This document shows positions 1 to 32,194 of a stretch of 64,000 bases of DNA, in pieces; the first letter of the stretch is position 1; each line of letters begins with the position of its first letter. The notes under the pieces are model-generated. The model saw only the letters and a program-made list of their open reading frames with translations. It did no database searches and had not been told where the DNA came from. The stretch spans positions 51,538,872 through 51,602,871 of the forward strand of contig NC_085860.1 in assembly GCF_034702125.1 (NCBI RefSeq), in the 5' to 3' direction. This DNA is from Engraulis encrasicolus. Taxonomy: Eukaryota; Chordata; Actinopteri; Clupeiformes; Engraulidae. Position numbers and translations under genes: made by a program.

Positions 1-191
1 CAAGTTAAATGATATTGTGGGAGGAGGAAGCAATGAGCATCATATCACAATAGTAAACATTGTTGTTCTGCATGTCATGTCATCCCGTCATATCAGTCAA
101 TTTGCGTTTAAAACTGTTCATGCGACTGAAGTGATGACCGTGTTTGTGCTGTACAGTTTGTTTTTCAGCGTCATTCCAAGAGAGGTTCGAG

Positions 192-3100
192 ATGTTTGGG
201 TTTTACAAGACCAAGATCTATCGCAGCAATGAGGGGTGTTGCATATGCAAAACAAAGTCATCCAGCTCCAGATTCACAGACAGTAGCAGATATGAAGAGA
301 CATTCAGGCTATGCTTTGGGTAAGAATAATGACAAAAACGAGCAAAAGTGTAATTTCCATTTTTAGAGACATTCCGGAGTATTTAAAGCAATTTCACATT
401 TTCTTTTGTAGATTGTCTGAGGACCGTGTGGGGGATATCTGCAATGCGTGTGTGCTGTTGGTGAAAAGATGGAAAAAGCTGCCTCATGGGTCAAAGAAGA
501 ACTGGAAACATGTAAGTTTGATGGATGTATACATTTCAAAGGCCTCCAACTACCATTACAGCCCCCGCATTGTTTTGAACTGCAGACAACAAACTCATGT
601 TTACTTTTCGCGTTTGTAATGAGCAGGTTGTAGATGCCAGAGCCGGCCCCGGGTATAAGCCACCCAAACCCAAGAAGATAAAGAGTGTGGAGGGGAAAGC
701 CAAAGCCAGGCTGAAGCGGCTCCACCAGCTCGGCAGACAGAGTGAGTAAAGCAAGCAGCATGCAGCCCACAGCGCGGTGGTGATGAGTAGAGAGGCGGGA
801 TGTGTTATGCCTTCTGGTGATGAGTAGAGAGGTGGGATGTGTTATGCCTTCTGGTATGCAACTCTACACGAGTCATACAGTGGAGCTGCAGGTGGCAGCA
901 GCACTAGAACTACACACAAATCAATTCAATGCTCGAGCTGCTAAATACTGTAAACTTACAGTATTGTATTGTAAACCTGCATTGATTTTGACGTGTGTGT
1001 GTGGGGCTACTTTCCATTGTCAAATTGGGTCAGCAAAAAAGCAGAGTTTCAGTTGACCCAGTTAATAGTATATCCATGTCATTTGAGAAGTTCCTGGTGT
1101 TACTTTCCCCCCTTTCTTTGTAAATGTCTTTGGAGTGTGACCGCGTGAGTCATATGTTGGTGCTGGGAGCTGCAGGTGCAATGAAGCAAATGCCATATTA
1201 ATGAGGAGCTCTTTTTGGCTAACTTGTGTGTTTTGAATCTAAATATGATGCCCTCTTGGTATAAGGTTTTCAATCCGAATAGGAGTGCATTAATGTTACG
1301 TGTTGCCATTAATCATTTTGTGTTTTGAATTGAGATATGAGTACTTGTTGGCGTGAAGTTTTTGTGTGTTTTAAATTTGAGACAGTGGTTGATTTATTTT
1401 TAATAAGAGGGACTTGTTGGCGTTAAGGTGTTGTGTTTTTAGTATAAGAAGGATTTTAATGTCTTGTTTTTAATCTGAACATGATGACTTGTTGGCGTTA
1501 AAGTCTTACGTTTTGAATCTGAATATATGATAGTTGTCAGTGTTGGTATCTTGTGTTTTGAATCTGAATATGACAAAGAGTTGTTGGTGTTAATACATGG
1601 GTTCTACATTGTTGTTTTCTCCTGGCTGTGTGAAACTAGCTGTGCACAACTCAACCTCTGATTGTTGGAAATCGCTGTCTGTCAAAAAATTAGCTCAAGT
1701 GGTTGGCGGCCAGTGTCTTGCCCCTCCTCATAAGATTGTGTTTATAAACACTGTGAACCCATGTATATGGTAGTTGTCAGTGTTGGTGTCTAGTGTTTTT
1801 GAATCTGAATATATGATAGTTGTCAGTGTTCATTTGATGTTTTGGATCTGAATATATGACTGTTGTTGGTGTTAATATCTTGGTGTTTCGCATGTGAATA
1901 TATGGTAGTTGTTGGTGTTAACTTAATATCTTGATGTTTTGAATCTGAATATGCCAGAGTTGTTGGTGTTAATGTCTTGATGTTTTGCATCTGAATATAT
2001 GATGGTTGTTGGTGTTAATATGTCTTGATGTTTCGCATCTGATTATATGATGGTTGTTGGTGTTTTAATATCTTGGTGTTTCACATGTGAATATATGACA
2101 ATATCTTGGTGTTTCGCATGTGCTGCTCCACAGACTCTGATGCCCACAGTACATGCAGCACGTCTCCGTCCCAGTCCCCGAGCTACAGCAACCAATCAGA
2201 CGACGGCTCCGACGTGGAGTCCAAACACAGACGGCCGGCGGCCGCCCCCTCCATGTTCTCCTTCCTCGACCTCTCCTATTGGAAAAGGTAACGCACTGCT
2301 CCCATTTCTTTTATATAAATATCTCTAAGATATTTTTTAAATCTTTTTGACTTTATTTATGACCGTATAGTGAAGATAGTGACTGGAAGAAAGTGGGGAG
2401 AGAGAGATGGGGAAGGGCTGGCAAAGGACCCGGGCCAGGAATCCAACCTGGGTCGGCCGCATAGTAGACGAGTGCCCTACCGTTAGACCACTGGCAGGGC
2501 CACAGCTCCCATTTCTTATGTAAACATTTTAACATTGAAAAATTGTACAATGTAACTTGATTACCTGCTGCGGAATCTGGCCAGTACACAAATGGCTGGC
2601 TTTTGGCAATGTTTTGGATCCAGGACTTTAAAGGTGCACTGCTCTGTGTAAGATGTGTGAATTGTATCTTTTCATGAATATTTACTAAGTAATAAACTAG
2701 TATTTGCAAGTATGAGCAAAGTTCATAATAGTAAGTTTTGCAGCTAAAAAAATCTATTTCTGGAAATTCAAAATGGTGGACCATGGAAAAGATGCCCCTT
2801 TTCATGTATGGAAAAGTGCAATTTTCCCAGTCATATTGAATACTTGCTGGTGCTAGTGGTAAACATTTATTTGTTTAAAAAGGTAATGTTTGTGAAAGGG
2901 CGTCATGGATTCTGGAAATTAACTACTAAAAATATTACACAGTGACCTTTAAGTCATTAAGGCACTCTTCACTATTAAACTATAGTGGCCATGGTTGAGG
3001 TCTGGGCTCTACAGTATTGTCCTCCTCCTACTGTATTTTCTGTCTGTTTAGACTTAGACTTCTTTATTGTCCATTAAACTTACATGAAATGGAAAATTTG

Positions 3101-3696
3101 CTTTGGTGGTGGCACAAGACACACAAGACAAACACACACCGCAGTCAACACAATAAAGAATAAATAAAAAGATAGATCTATATATGCGTGGATAATAAGA
3201 GAAGATAAAACCTGTGGAATAAATTAATCTCATTACTCTATCCATGTCACTCAGTTAAAAAAATGTTAAACTATTTAAAATGTACCATATTACTGCTAAG
3301 AGGAGCACACAGAGCTTCTATGCTGAGTTGCGATGCACTGTGTTGTATAACATTTAAAATGAGCATAACACTACTGTTAAAAAACAGTTTTCCCTCCTCT
3401 GGTCCCTGTACCAGAGCCATCGCCCACTTGCTGACCAGAGAGGTTTCATTTTTGGATTTGCTTCCCCTTTGTGTTACAGGCAGAAGGTGTGCTGCGGCAT
3501 CGTGTACAAGGGCCGCTTTGGAGAGGTCATGATCGACCCGCGCCTATTCAAGCCCTGCTGTCGCTCCCGGCAACAGAAGACCTTCGCGCCGGAACTGGAT
3601 GATGGCGTCGTGGGTGAGGCGTACTCACCTGGCGTTGACATCAGCGACACGCCGCCGTCCTCTACTCTCGCGGAGGATGCCAAGGAGTTGCGGTGA
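192..3696 (+). CDS. sinhcaf: SIN3-HDAC complex-associated factor (FAM60A/SINHCAF family), complete, 5 coding exons
   Basis: Coding exons 192-319, 412-511, 627-741, 2134-2287 and 3480-3696 join in frame across GT/AG borders to give 237 residues; human SINHCAF is about 221. The start is MFGFYKTKIYRS, followed by a cysteine cluster (CCIC, then CNACVLLVKRWKKLP) that in this family is an atypical GATA-like zinc finger. Exon 4 encodes a Ser-rich stretch and FSFLDLSYWKR; exon 5 encodes CCGIVYKGRFGEV and LFKPCC, all hallmarks of the family. Family knowledge: a nuclear subunit of the Sin3-HDAC co-repressor. The C-terminus (from about residue 195, ending AKELR) is longer than and unlike the human one, so this may be the teleost paralogue sinhcafl. 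The ATG at 192 matches the family start; the promoter and any non-coding first exon lie outside the window. Confidence 0.95.
1205..2130 (+). repeat. Degenerate ~45-bp minisatellite in sinhcaf intron 3, ending at the exon 4 acceptor
   Basis: Irregular copies of a T/G-rich unit (tgttttgaatctgaatat, then atgatagttgttggtgtta, then atatcttgg) fill the intron, broken by unrelated sequence at about 1590-1750. The last copy ends in ttggtgtttcgcatgtg and runs directly into ctgctccacag, the exon 4 acceptor. Confidence 0.75.
2345..2510 (-). repeat. tRNA-derived SINE copy, family A
   Basis: Shares the core gagagatggggaagggc, a proposed reverse-orientation B box (ggaatccaacc) and the ending agtgccctaccgttagacc with copies at 8158-8265, 19690-19860, 20205-20370, 20490-20605, 24165-24330 and 48150-48300. 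The dispersed copies and tRNA-like box indicate a SINE; I do not know its library name. Confidence 0.65.
2625..2957. mobile_element. MITE copy related to 38740-39103
   Basis: Begins tttaaaggtgcactg and ends acacagtgacctttaag, giving short inverted ends. It shares diverged internal phrases (tcatgaatatttac, tggaccatggaaaag, cttttcatgtatg) with the element at 38740-39103. No coding capacity. Confidence 0.6.
3050..3250 (-). mobile_element. LINE 3'-end remnant, reverse orientation
   Basis: ttctttattgtccattaaac followed by atgaaatggaaaatttg resembles the reverse complement of the 3' end of L2/Rex1-type fish LINEs, where a poly(A)-type signal precedes simple repeats. Short and decayed. Confidence 0.45.
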
Positions 3697-5628
3697 TGCT
3701 CCCCGTGCCCCTCCCATGCCATCCCCCTCCCCGTGCCCCCCCATGCCATGCCCCTCTACTCTCCTCTTGTGCCTCTACCTTTGTCTCCAGTGGAAGACTT
3801 TTTTTTATTATTTCTTTTTGTTTCTGTGAGGCACACTTAATTATTTTTTTTGTTGAATTCCAATACTTTTTTTTTAATTTCATACATTTGTAATGTTTTG
3901 TAAGAAATGTATTTTTTTGATTCCTGTATTTTTTTCTTAAGAAAACCACAAAATTAAAAAAAAAAAAAATAAGTTGTGCATTAGCAGCTATTAATAGGAC
4001 TAGTTTTGCTGCTCTCCTCCTGCTCTACAAGGGACGTGTCCACGTCATGCGGGACTATAAGCAGTCTTCATTATAGTTTTCCTGCTCTACAAGGGACGTA
4101 TCCACGTCATGTGGCACTGTAAGCAGTCTTCATACTGTACTTAATGTAAGCCTGATAAGCGGTTGTATCCTGTAGAATTTTGTTTGTCTTTGTGTGTTGA
4201 AGCGCGGATTGAAGCACATTTTTTTGTCCTCCTATACGGTAAAACCTAATTTCACTGCGTGTGCAGCTATGTGGAATGATTTCCAGGGCATTTGTCTTTT
4301 TTTTGTTTTTCATGTTTCTTGTCTTCATTGTAAAATGCCAGGTCTCAGGGTGGTTCTGGAAGAGGTCGCTTTACATTGGGCAATTTAGCTGTAAAGAGCA
4401 GTTGCATCAATAGAAGCATATGCAACATGTAGAAATAAAGAATCCAATCATGCTTTTTCTAGGTGTGTGTCGAGCGAGGGAGCATGTGGTCAAAGGATGC
4501 TCGAGCTGTCACTGTGTGTGAAGAGAGCACAGGACGTATGTGTTCATTGTGTAAGAAGTTATTTAAAGTCTGCTTTTTTTGCTGTACTTACTGTGAGCTG
4601 GGTAGTCATATGTGGATTTAGTTTAGTCTCGGGGCTACAAGAGAGCTTTGCGGGTAAAGGCCAGGTTAAAAAGCTTTCTATGTTCTCAGCTGAGACTAGT
4701 TCTAGTCCATACATGGATCCAAACCCAGCTGACATGTTTCCTGTTCAGTTTCTGGAGTTTCATTTTGCTTTCACCTTATTTATCATGAGTCCTTTTTAAT
4801 GATATATAATATAACTGACCAAATGGCATCGCAAGCGTTTTTACAAAATATTTTTTTAATATGAATAATGACTTCTCTTTTTTTTTCTTCAGACATTTAA
4901 TTTATGGTTCATGCATAGAAGCTCAGGGGTCTTGTCGAGAGCTCAAGCTGGAAAATAATTGAAAAATAAAACAAAGTTGAAATGAAATGGGAGGAAAGGA
5001 TGACACTGCCTTTTGTCTTAGTTAGACCCACGCTTGGACACTTCTTGTGCACTCTTGTGTCTGTTAGTTCCTCAGGGCGATGCTTATGCAGACCTGTTGA
5101 ATGTCTGTGTGATTCATCCTTCTGTCCCGTCAGTTACTGGACCCTACAAAGCCATTGGAGCCCACACGTACTCCTATGGAATAAAGATGTACTCACTATA
5201 AAACACTACATTTCCTCTCTGAGGTGTTTGTCCGATTTACTTTTTGGATCATTTTTTTTCTCCTGAACAAAATAAAGGGAGTATGCTGGACTGAGTTCAT
5301 GCACATCTCCGTATGGTTGTTGTCAAGAGGTTCGGAGTCGGGTGTCTGGTGTCATTCGACATTAGCAGGTCCCATAAACAAACTAAGCCTGTATTAGACG
5401 CTCAATGCCATAGTCTTGGTTCTTCAATTTGTTTTCCACTGTTGAATCTTACTATTGTAATTTATTTTATTTATTTCCAGACCAATTTTTGTACATACCT
5501 GATGCTGTCCATTACCTCCTCTTATACTGCACTTTGGTGGAGCTTAAAATGACCAATGTTCAAGCAAGATACTATTTTTTATACTTACTACTTTTGTATT
5601 GGAATAAACCGTTGTATTTGCATATCTT
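3697..5628 (+). other. Probable 3' UTR of sinhcaf with three candidate poly(A) signals
   Basis: No coding signal is seen after the stop. AATAAA occurs at 4434, 5271 and 5603; the last is followed within about 25 bp by a GT-rich stretch (gtgatgtgtttttattgtg), which suits a cleavage site. A near-duplicate of about 35 bp (ctctacaagggacgt...tccacgtcatg) occurs at about 4022 and 4084. Which site is used cannot be told from sequence. Confidence 0.5.
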
Positions 5629-6135
5629 GTGATGTGTTTTTATTGTGACTGTTTGCACCCACAGTTTGCACCCACACTGGTATTGAAGAAATTAGGCTAC
5701 CTTCGAAATTACCTTGTCAATTTGCAAAGAGGATATCCCCTCTCCGTAGATTTCAGTGTTCATTACACAGCTCCTTCACTTTAGGCGGAAAAAGTTATTT
5801 AACTGATTTCTAGAGTACAAAACACAACAATTGCTGTTTTTCTGTTGGTATCTGCTCACACACAGACAGCTGTCTAGCCCATGTCATAGAACTTGGCTAC
5901 ACTAGAACTCAACTTGACCATGCTCTAGTCAATACCATCACTTTTCCAGTGTTTGGGCCTATGTCACAGTTTAGCTTAAATAAGAAATATATAAGAAAGT
6001 GTTATATTACATTATATCACTTTTTTTTCATAACTGTTAATGAGTAGGCCTATCTCTTTGAAAGTCACCCTATGGTTGCTATAATGTGGTTTCTAACTGC
6101 ATCAAGTCATGTGGAATTTTTTGAGGGAATGGGCC

Positions 6136-6184
<49 letters not shown>

Positions 6185-6611
6185 GGCCTATTATTATTAT
6201 TAGCCTATCATTATTATTATTTTGTCTCTAATAAGAATAGACTAGGCCTACTGATTGAAGCATCCTCGAAAAATGGCGGTCTAGAAGTGACCTGCCCTTA
6301 CCATGGTCGTTACAGAATTGTGAAAGTAGATCAATAACCAAAACACTGTACACAAATTGTCGGATGAAAGCAACTCCTCGTCTCCAGTCGGGCATGATCG
6401 AGAACTTGAAACGGTGCGCTGCGTCACAGCTGTTGAGTGGGCGGGTCTCTATCCAGACTCGTGTCGGCATCGTGTGTGTTCCCCGACAGCAGGGAGCCAG
6501 CATCAGACCAAACGGCTGCCGTCCCTCCTAAAGGCGACTGCGCACCCCCATCCCTGGACCGTGTGGACGGAGTATAAACAAACCCCATAACTGCATCATC
6601 TCTGCGCATCC
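5629..6611. other. Intergenic region and candidate promoter of the C11orf16-type gene
   Basis: Holds an interrupted ATT microsatellite at 6137-6213. From about 6360 to 6600 the sequence becomes richer in CpG (tcgggcatgatcg, gtcggcatcg, ccgtgtggacgg), consistent with a promoter and 5' UTR just upstream of the ATG at 6612. No TATA box is convincing. No gene seen at 5629-6350. Confidence 0.4.
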
Positions 6612-24839
<18,228 letters not shown>

Positions 24840-24850
<11 letters not shown>

Positions 24851-25715
24851 CCTACACACACACAGCTCAAACTACACACCACGGCATAAGTGTGTGTGTC
24901 GATTATATAGCGTTTATATTTTCCCTTAGTGTAGGAGCATGCCCCCCTGAAATACACTTCGCCACCCCAAGAATAAATGTCTGCAACCGCCCCTGAACTA
25001 CACACAGCCCAAAATACACACACAGCAGCCCAAACTACACACACACGCCAGCCAGTAGCCTACACACAGCCCAAACTGCACAACAGCCCAAACTACACAC
25101 AGCAGCCCAAACTACACACAGCAGCCCAAACTACACACAGCCCAAACTACACACAGCCCAAACTACACAGCAGCCCAAACTACACACAGCCCAAACTGCA
25201 CAACAGCCCAAACTACACACAGCAGCCCAAACTACACACAGCAGCCCAAACTACACACAGCAGCCCAAACTACACACAGCAGCCCAAACTACACACAGCA
25301 GCCCAAACTACACACAGCCCAAACTACACACAGCAGCCAGCCAGTAGCCTACACACAGCCCAAACTACACACAGCCCAAACTACATGTGACGGAGGTCAT
25401 CTTGCACCTGTTCACCCCCCTCGGGGATCGAACGTGCGACCTCGTCAACTACAACGGTTCGGCAATGGGAGACACAGTACGATACCGCTGGGCCAAGAGA
25501 CTAGTCTCTCGGCCCAACGGCACGAGACTGTATGAAGCTATCGGAGGGAGGTTTACCAACGTTCCACGCCAACACTGTGCTAGTTAGCCTCCGTTACATA
25601 CACACACAGCCCAAACTACACAGCAGCCCAAACTACACACAGCCCAAACTACACACAGCCCAAACTACACACAGTAGCCCAAACTACACACAGCAGCCGG
25701 CCAGTAGCCTACATG
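24840..25715 (+). repeat. Minisatellite starting at the stop codon, in the 3' UTR of the C11orf16-type gene
   Basis: Units of cagcccaaactacacaca fill 24990-25385 and 25605-25700. A longer unit containing the end of the coding sequence (gccggccagtagcctacaca, where tag is the stop) recurs at about 25048, 25333 and 25693. The array therefore grew from the last codons. It is interrupted at 25386-25598 by an inserted element. Confidence 0.85.
25386..25598 (-). mobile_element. 213-bp element with inverted ends and tRNA-like boxes, inserted in the minisatellite
   Basis: Ends tgtgacggagg and cctccgttaca are inverted with one mismatch, flanked by taca on both sides (ambiguous because the host array is similar). 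On the reverse strand it carries tggcccagcgg (A-box-like) and, about 60 bp later, gttcgatcccc (B-box-like), so it looks like a SINE with MITE-like ends. Confidence 0.6.
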
Positions 25716-25787
25716 CTGCAGGGAGGAGGGAAGACTATGCAAGAGCACAGCAAGAATGTCTGAACATCAGTATTTTTGATGAATGAA

Positions 25788-25914
25788 AATAAAGGAAACG
25801 ACCAAAAAAAAAAAAAATACCAGGTATAAATATTGCATTATTTTAAACAGTTCTGTGTTAATTAGTGGCACTTAAAAAATGAAATATGAAAAAAATATGA
25901 ATAAAGGCTTTATT
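25788..25914. other. Opposed poly(A) signals of the C11orf16-type gene and akip1
   Basis: AATAAA at 25788-25793 on the + strand is followed by an A-run, and tttatt at 25909-25914 reads AATAAA on the - strand. They would place the two convergent transcript ends about 100 bp apart. Inferred from motifs only. Confidence 0.55.
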
Positions 25915-26106
25915 TATAATCTTACAAAAATATATAAAAACATATAAAATGTGCAATTAATACATTACATACATTCTGTTAATTTACAAATATGGCTTGA
26001 TGGCTTCACACAAAGGCCTTATTCATCTCAGTAGAGATCTCAGCAGCAGCAGAAACAAGGACACACAAACAACACTATAAAAGAAGACACTCTCATGTAA
26101 AGACAC

Positions 26107-26449
26107 TAGGGATGTTAACCGGTAACCGGTTAACCGATAGTCGACCAGATCAACGATAACCGATTAAATTTTCTGACACCGTTTAACCGGTAATAATAAT
26201 TAAGCTTATAATAATAATTTCCTCCCAAAAAAACCCTAAAAACTATAATTTTGAGGTTTTGGTACGATAATTCAGCATTTTCCATCTGGCGACACTGGCT
26301 GGACATGACGGGTCCTGTCTTAAAATTAAAAGCTGTGCCTATCAGGCACGCGAACGTTATATCCTTTAAGATTGCCGGTTAACCGGTTAACCACCGGTTA
26401 ATGAGTCTCAATAACCGGTTAAGATATTTTAAAATTTTCGCCATCCCTA
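26107..26449. mobile_element. hAT-type MITE, 343 bp, perfect 8-bp target duplication, in the akip1 3' UTR
   Basis: Left end TAGGGATG and right end CATCCCTA are inverted; aaagacac flanks both sides (26099-26106 and 26450-26457). The interior is built of repeated ccggttaacc motifs that self-pair. By position it lies in the inferred 3' UTR of akip1. Confidence 0.9.
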
Positions 26450-26690
26450 AAAGACACACTCGTATAAAAGAAGACACACTCTCATGTAAAGACACTCTCT
26501 TAAAAGACACACTCTCATGTAAAGACATAAGTTACACTCTCTTGTACAGACACACTCTTATGTTCAGACACACACTCACATAAAAGAAGACACATTCCCA
26601 GGTAAAATAATACAAATACACATTTGGGTAGCGTTCCAAGTCTCACTGTTGGCCAAACCCTGTTTGGGGGCAAATCCAACCTTTCAAAGG

Positions 26691-27855
26691 TCAAAGGTCA
26701 AAGACGAGGTTCTTGCTCTGTCCGGGTTGGACCCGCACAACTTGCGTCTGTGGTGCGGCGCCCTCTATGCCTGCGGTGATGGCGTAGTTTCCAGGGGACA
26801 GCTCGATGTGGAAGTCCTCCGGTGGCGGTGGCTGCAGCTCCACGCTCACTATCCTGCTGGAGTCCCTCACGGCCACAGGCCTCCCCGTAGCGTAGCACTT
26901 GACACGGGAGGTGGAGGGCAGCAGTGGTCCAGGCCGAGGTTCTCTCTTGGAATGGAAGTAGCATACGTGTTCCGTCTCTCGACTGCTGGGTTCCGGAGCC
27001 GACTTGTAGAACTTCTACAGGTCAAAAGGCATAAGAATTAGAAGAGCAAAAAGCCACACAGCATTTTTCTCAACACCACTTACCAAAATAGAAATTATTA
27101 TGCAGGATTAACTGGACGCAGAGAGAGAGAAACAAGCGACAGGTTTGTGTAAGAGCAATACCCCATTTTAATTAATCACTAAAGGAATATTTGTGTGATG
27201 CTTGAGTTCTCCCTCACAAAAAGAACTGTGCATTGACGTTGTAGTGAAAGTTAAACAGTAATGTTTGAGTAAACAAGTTCAGTGTGACATCTAAGGCCAA
27301 CTGTGACATCACAACATACCAGGCAGCTGTGTTCTACAAGTAAACTGCATTGTGTTTTCACAATTGCTTTATCATCTGTAACTGACATGCCAGACATTTT
27401 GATACATGTATCAGACTGTGAGAATACTAAAACATAGCACATTCTTCCTGTAATATTGTTGACTATGCTCTGTTATAAGAAGTTTATGTACCTTGCACTC
27501 ATATGAAGTATGGTCCATGTACTCCACAATCCTGCCAAAGGCACTGTCAAGGTTCTCGTGTGGACTGCCATAGCTGTCTTGAGTCTACAATTCAGAAATG
27601 GATAAATCTTCAATTACGCATGGTTGTTACACAATTCTTAAATCAACCAATTACATCTACAAGGACAACTGTCTCTTCCTTGACCTCGTCTGAAAGGTGC
27701 GTCTGTCCTCCAGGTTCAGGTGATGATGTGCGACTGTCAGAGGGTCTGTCACTTGACCAGGGCACACTCCGTTTGCGCGCTCTCTCCAGCACTTCGAGCC
27801 CGAGTTTGGAGGAACGGTGGAGAGATGACTCGAGCCAGGAAAGGCTCGCCGTCAT
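26691..27855 (-). CDS. akip1: A-kinase-interacting protein 1 (AKIP1), 3 coding exons
   Basis: On the - strand, exons 27855-27655, 27584-27492 and 27014-26691 join in phase 0 to give 205 residues; human AKIP1 has 210. N-terminal KLGLEVLERARKRSVPW matches the conserved helix of the family. Exon 2 (FGRIVEYMDHTSYECK) and the C-terminus (IELSPGNYAITAG, then GQSKNLVFDL) also match. Family knowledge: AKIP1 binds the PKA catalytic subunit and NF-kB p65, and has nuclear, cytoplasmic and mitochondrial roles. An in-frame ATG at 27912 would add 19 residues; 27855 is preferred because it gives family length. The gene is convergent with the C11orf16-type gene, as in human 11p15. Confidence 0.9.
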
Positions 27856-27912
27856 GTTCAACAGGGCTGTGCGAAGCTGGCTCGTTGCTTTCCGACTCTC
27901 TTTACATGTCAA

Positions 27913-28724
27913 CCGTCGACAGTCACCTGGCAGACGGATTTTAACCTTCAGAGAAGAGATATGTACATGACGTCATAAGAAACATATTTCAAATCGAAGG
28001 CGTGTCACTTGTTTTGCTGCGCAGCGGAAGCTCAACAGGCTAGCTTACGATAAGTCGTTCCAAAACGTTTGCAGCAAATTGCATTGGTTGGTGTAATTTG
28101 GATATCACTATACTAGATATTGTGGATATTATATTTTGCTTTACCATCGTCACATTACAGCTGAATAACAATGGAAACCAGAAATAACTTTAATCGCCAC
28201 TAACAACAACTCAAATAGACCTAGTAGGCTACACTACTACTCACAAAGCTGTCGGTTCCACGACACGGGCAGTCAGTGGTTACATTTGATTTTTCTCCTC
28301 GTTACAAAGTATCACAACGCAGGCTACTGTATCTATCTGGTGTGAAGGCATAACGGGTCTTCTCACCCCGTGGTGCTGCGGCGGCTGAAGCAGGGGTAAA
28401 ATCTGGCTGCTGTTGATCTTTCGTCCCGCGCAGTCGCTTGTGGGTAATATCGTTCTCGTTAAACCCTCTTCCCTTTCCCCTCCTTATGACAAGATAGACT
28501 AGGCTACTACCAGAGACCGTTTTAGTTTCGGTTTTAATAGATTAACTGAAGGACGGGCTTGGCCATTACATTTCAGTTACGTATAATGTAGGCTACATAG
28601 CAAGTCTACTTTTAAAAAGATAGCCTAGTTTCCTGCCAAGGGTCTGCCAAGTTTATTCTTGCCGTCTACTTTCTCACTGTGTAGTCTAGGAACGTGTTTG
28701 TTCTCTCTCTCACACACACACAGG

Positions 28725-28759
<35 letters not shown>

Positions 28760-28785
28760 TTGCATCATTAAATGTCAGTGTCCAA
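27913..28785. other. akip1 5' flank and intergenic sequence
   Basis: Upstream of akip1 there are CpG-containing stretches (27960-28040, 28360-28460, e.g. gtggtgctgcggcggctgaa) compatible with a promoter. A CA microsatellite lies at 28722-28755. No other gene is seen. Confidence 0.35.
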
Positions 28786-30345
<1,560 letters not shown>

Positions 30346-30517
30346 AGTGCCACATCAGTTTTATGCAATCTCCTGCAAAGTGCATTTCCCACGTACAGGA
30401 CTTTACATACCCTGCACACAGAGGCGTTTTTACCAATAAGCAGACTAGGCCGTTGCCTAGGGCCCCACCACATTTGCCCACTGTAGTGGGCCCCCGATGG
30501 TCAACCCCACTGTAGTG

Positions 30518-30780
30518 GGCCCCCGATGGTCAACCCCATTACATTACCTTACATTACATTTTACTTAGCTGACGCTTTCATTTATTCAAAGCGACTTACA
30601 ACTACTTTTTTTCAGGGTATTGGTTACAGTCCCTGGAGCAATGAAGGGTTAGGTGCCTTGATCAAGGGCACTTCAGCCATGGATGGAGGTGTAGGGAGAG
30701 CTCAGGGGGGATTCGAACCGACAACTCCTAGATTGAAAGACCAACTCTCTAACCACTAGGCCACGGCTGCCCGAACCCCA
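30518..30780 (+). repeat. Dispersed fish repeat, also at 58315-58660
   Basis: Contains ttcaaagcgacttacaacta, ggttacagtccctggagcaa, aagggcacttcagccatgga and gaccaactctctaaccacta. The same order is present at about 58465-58655. SINE-like with a tRNA-type end (gattcgaaccgacaac). Confidence 0.75.
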
Positions 30781-31305
30781 TCATGGTGAATACCAGCGAA
30801 GGTAAAACAAAAAGGGTCCCATGTCTATATTTTGCCTAAGGCCCCCAAATGGATAGAACCGCTGCTGCCCACACATAGCCTAACTTACACCTTTCCAGTC
30901 CAGTGACTCCGGTGGCCATCTCGCCTGCATGTGCAAGTCTAGTGGACCTGGTGTCAGTCATAAAACATTTACAGGCCCATGCATCTAAAATAAGACAGAA
31001 AGGGGAGAGAGAAGAGAAAGGAAGCACGAGCGAGACCAGACAGAGTGCGAGTCGGTGTGTGTGTGTGTGTGTGTGTGTGGATGAGTGTGTATGCATGCCC
31101 AGTTATATAGCCTGCTGTATAGCTTCTACAGAGAGAGTGAAAAGAAGATAATTAATAAAACAGCATAAAATGAGTTTATATATTTATTAATTTATTTATT
31201 TATTTACTGTATTTATTTTATTCTGCACAAGGTCAGTCACATGCAGGATGGAGGATCAGTGTTGCCGACCTGCCCAGGCAGGCTGATCCCTCTTGCAGTG
31301 ATCAT

Positions 31306-31425
31306 GGGGCCATGCGGGTCACCATGCGGGCCGGCCATATGGGTCACCATGCGGGTCACCATGCGGGTCACCATGCGGGTCACCATGCGGGCGGCCATGT
31401 GGGTCGTCATGCGGGCCGGCCGTGA
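31306..31425 (+). repeat. 12-bp GC-rich minisatellite
   Basis: Units of gggtcaccatgc, some changed to gggccggccat, repeat about nine times. Confidence 0.9.
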
Positions 31426-31550
31426 TGCCAGAATACACTGCTAGTCCTCCTCAGCAGCAGTATGCTGATTATCTATGCTCATGTTAATCCAGACGGAATC
31501 ACATAGCTTCCCTTCACTCATCCAGACCGCCAATCCACTACTTAGTCATG

Positions 31551-31553
<3 letters not shown>

Positions 31554-31623
<70 letters not shown>

Positions 31624-31695
31624 CAGCAGACACGTGTGTGAGGGACAGAGAGCGAATATTTTCATCTGACAGTCAATCTATGACTTAGTCATGTG

Positions 31696-31759
<64 letters not shown>

Positions 31760-31767
31760 TGTGTGTG

Positions 31768-31842
<75 letters not shown>

Positions 31843-31939
31843 CTCTGATATCTGATGGGTTCAGTCAAGCGCACCACAATGTAGTGTAGTGGAGTTTGAT
31901 CCACGTGCTATCCACACACGCCATCTGCTGCAGTGGCAG

Positions 31940-32007
<68 letters not shown>

Positions 32008-32194
32008 CACATCTGCACTCCACAAAGGCATATGCACGCTTAAGCACATAATTTGATGTTGAGCGCTTGTGTCATGTGGCGATTCATTTCTGCCCGGCTA
32101 CAGTTTAGAGTGGATATAAGACTGTGATAAATAAAAATACACTGTGACGTATACGTACATCCCATGCCCTCAGAAATCCCTCCATGTCTCAAGA

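Noticed and set aside
363..770. Minus-strand open frame of 135 codons
   Set aside because: Shadow of sinhcaf exons 2-3; no splice support or similarity.
4467..5266. Open frames of 94-110 codons after sinhcaf
   Set aside because: AT-rich, no recognisable domain, and lying in the likely 3' UTR.
24990..25390. Possible CRISPR array (regular short repeats)
   Set aside because: Repeats are contiguous with no unique spacers, in a vertebrate 3' UTR; it is a minisatellite. The same applies to the arrays at 39728, 58070, 59700 and 61484.
27503..27970. Plus-strand open frame of 155 codons
   Set aside because: Opposite strand of akip1 exons 1-2; the minus-strand exons match the AKIP1 family.
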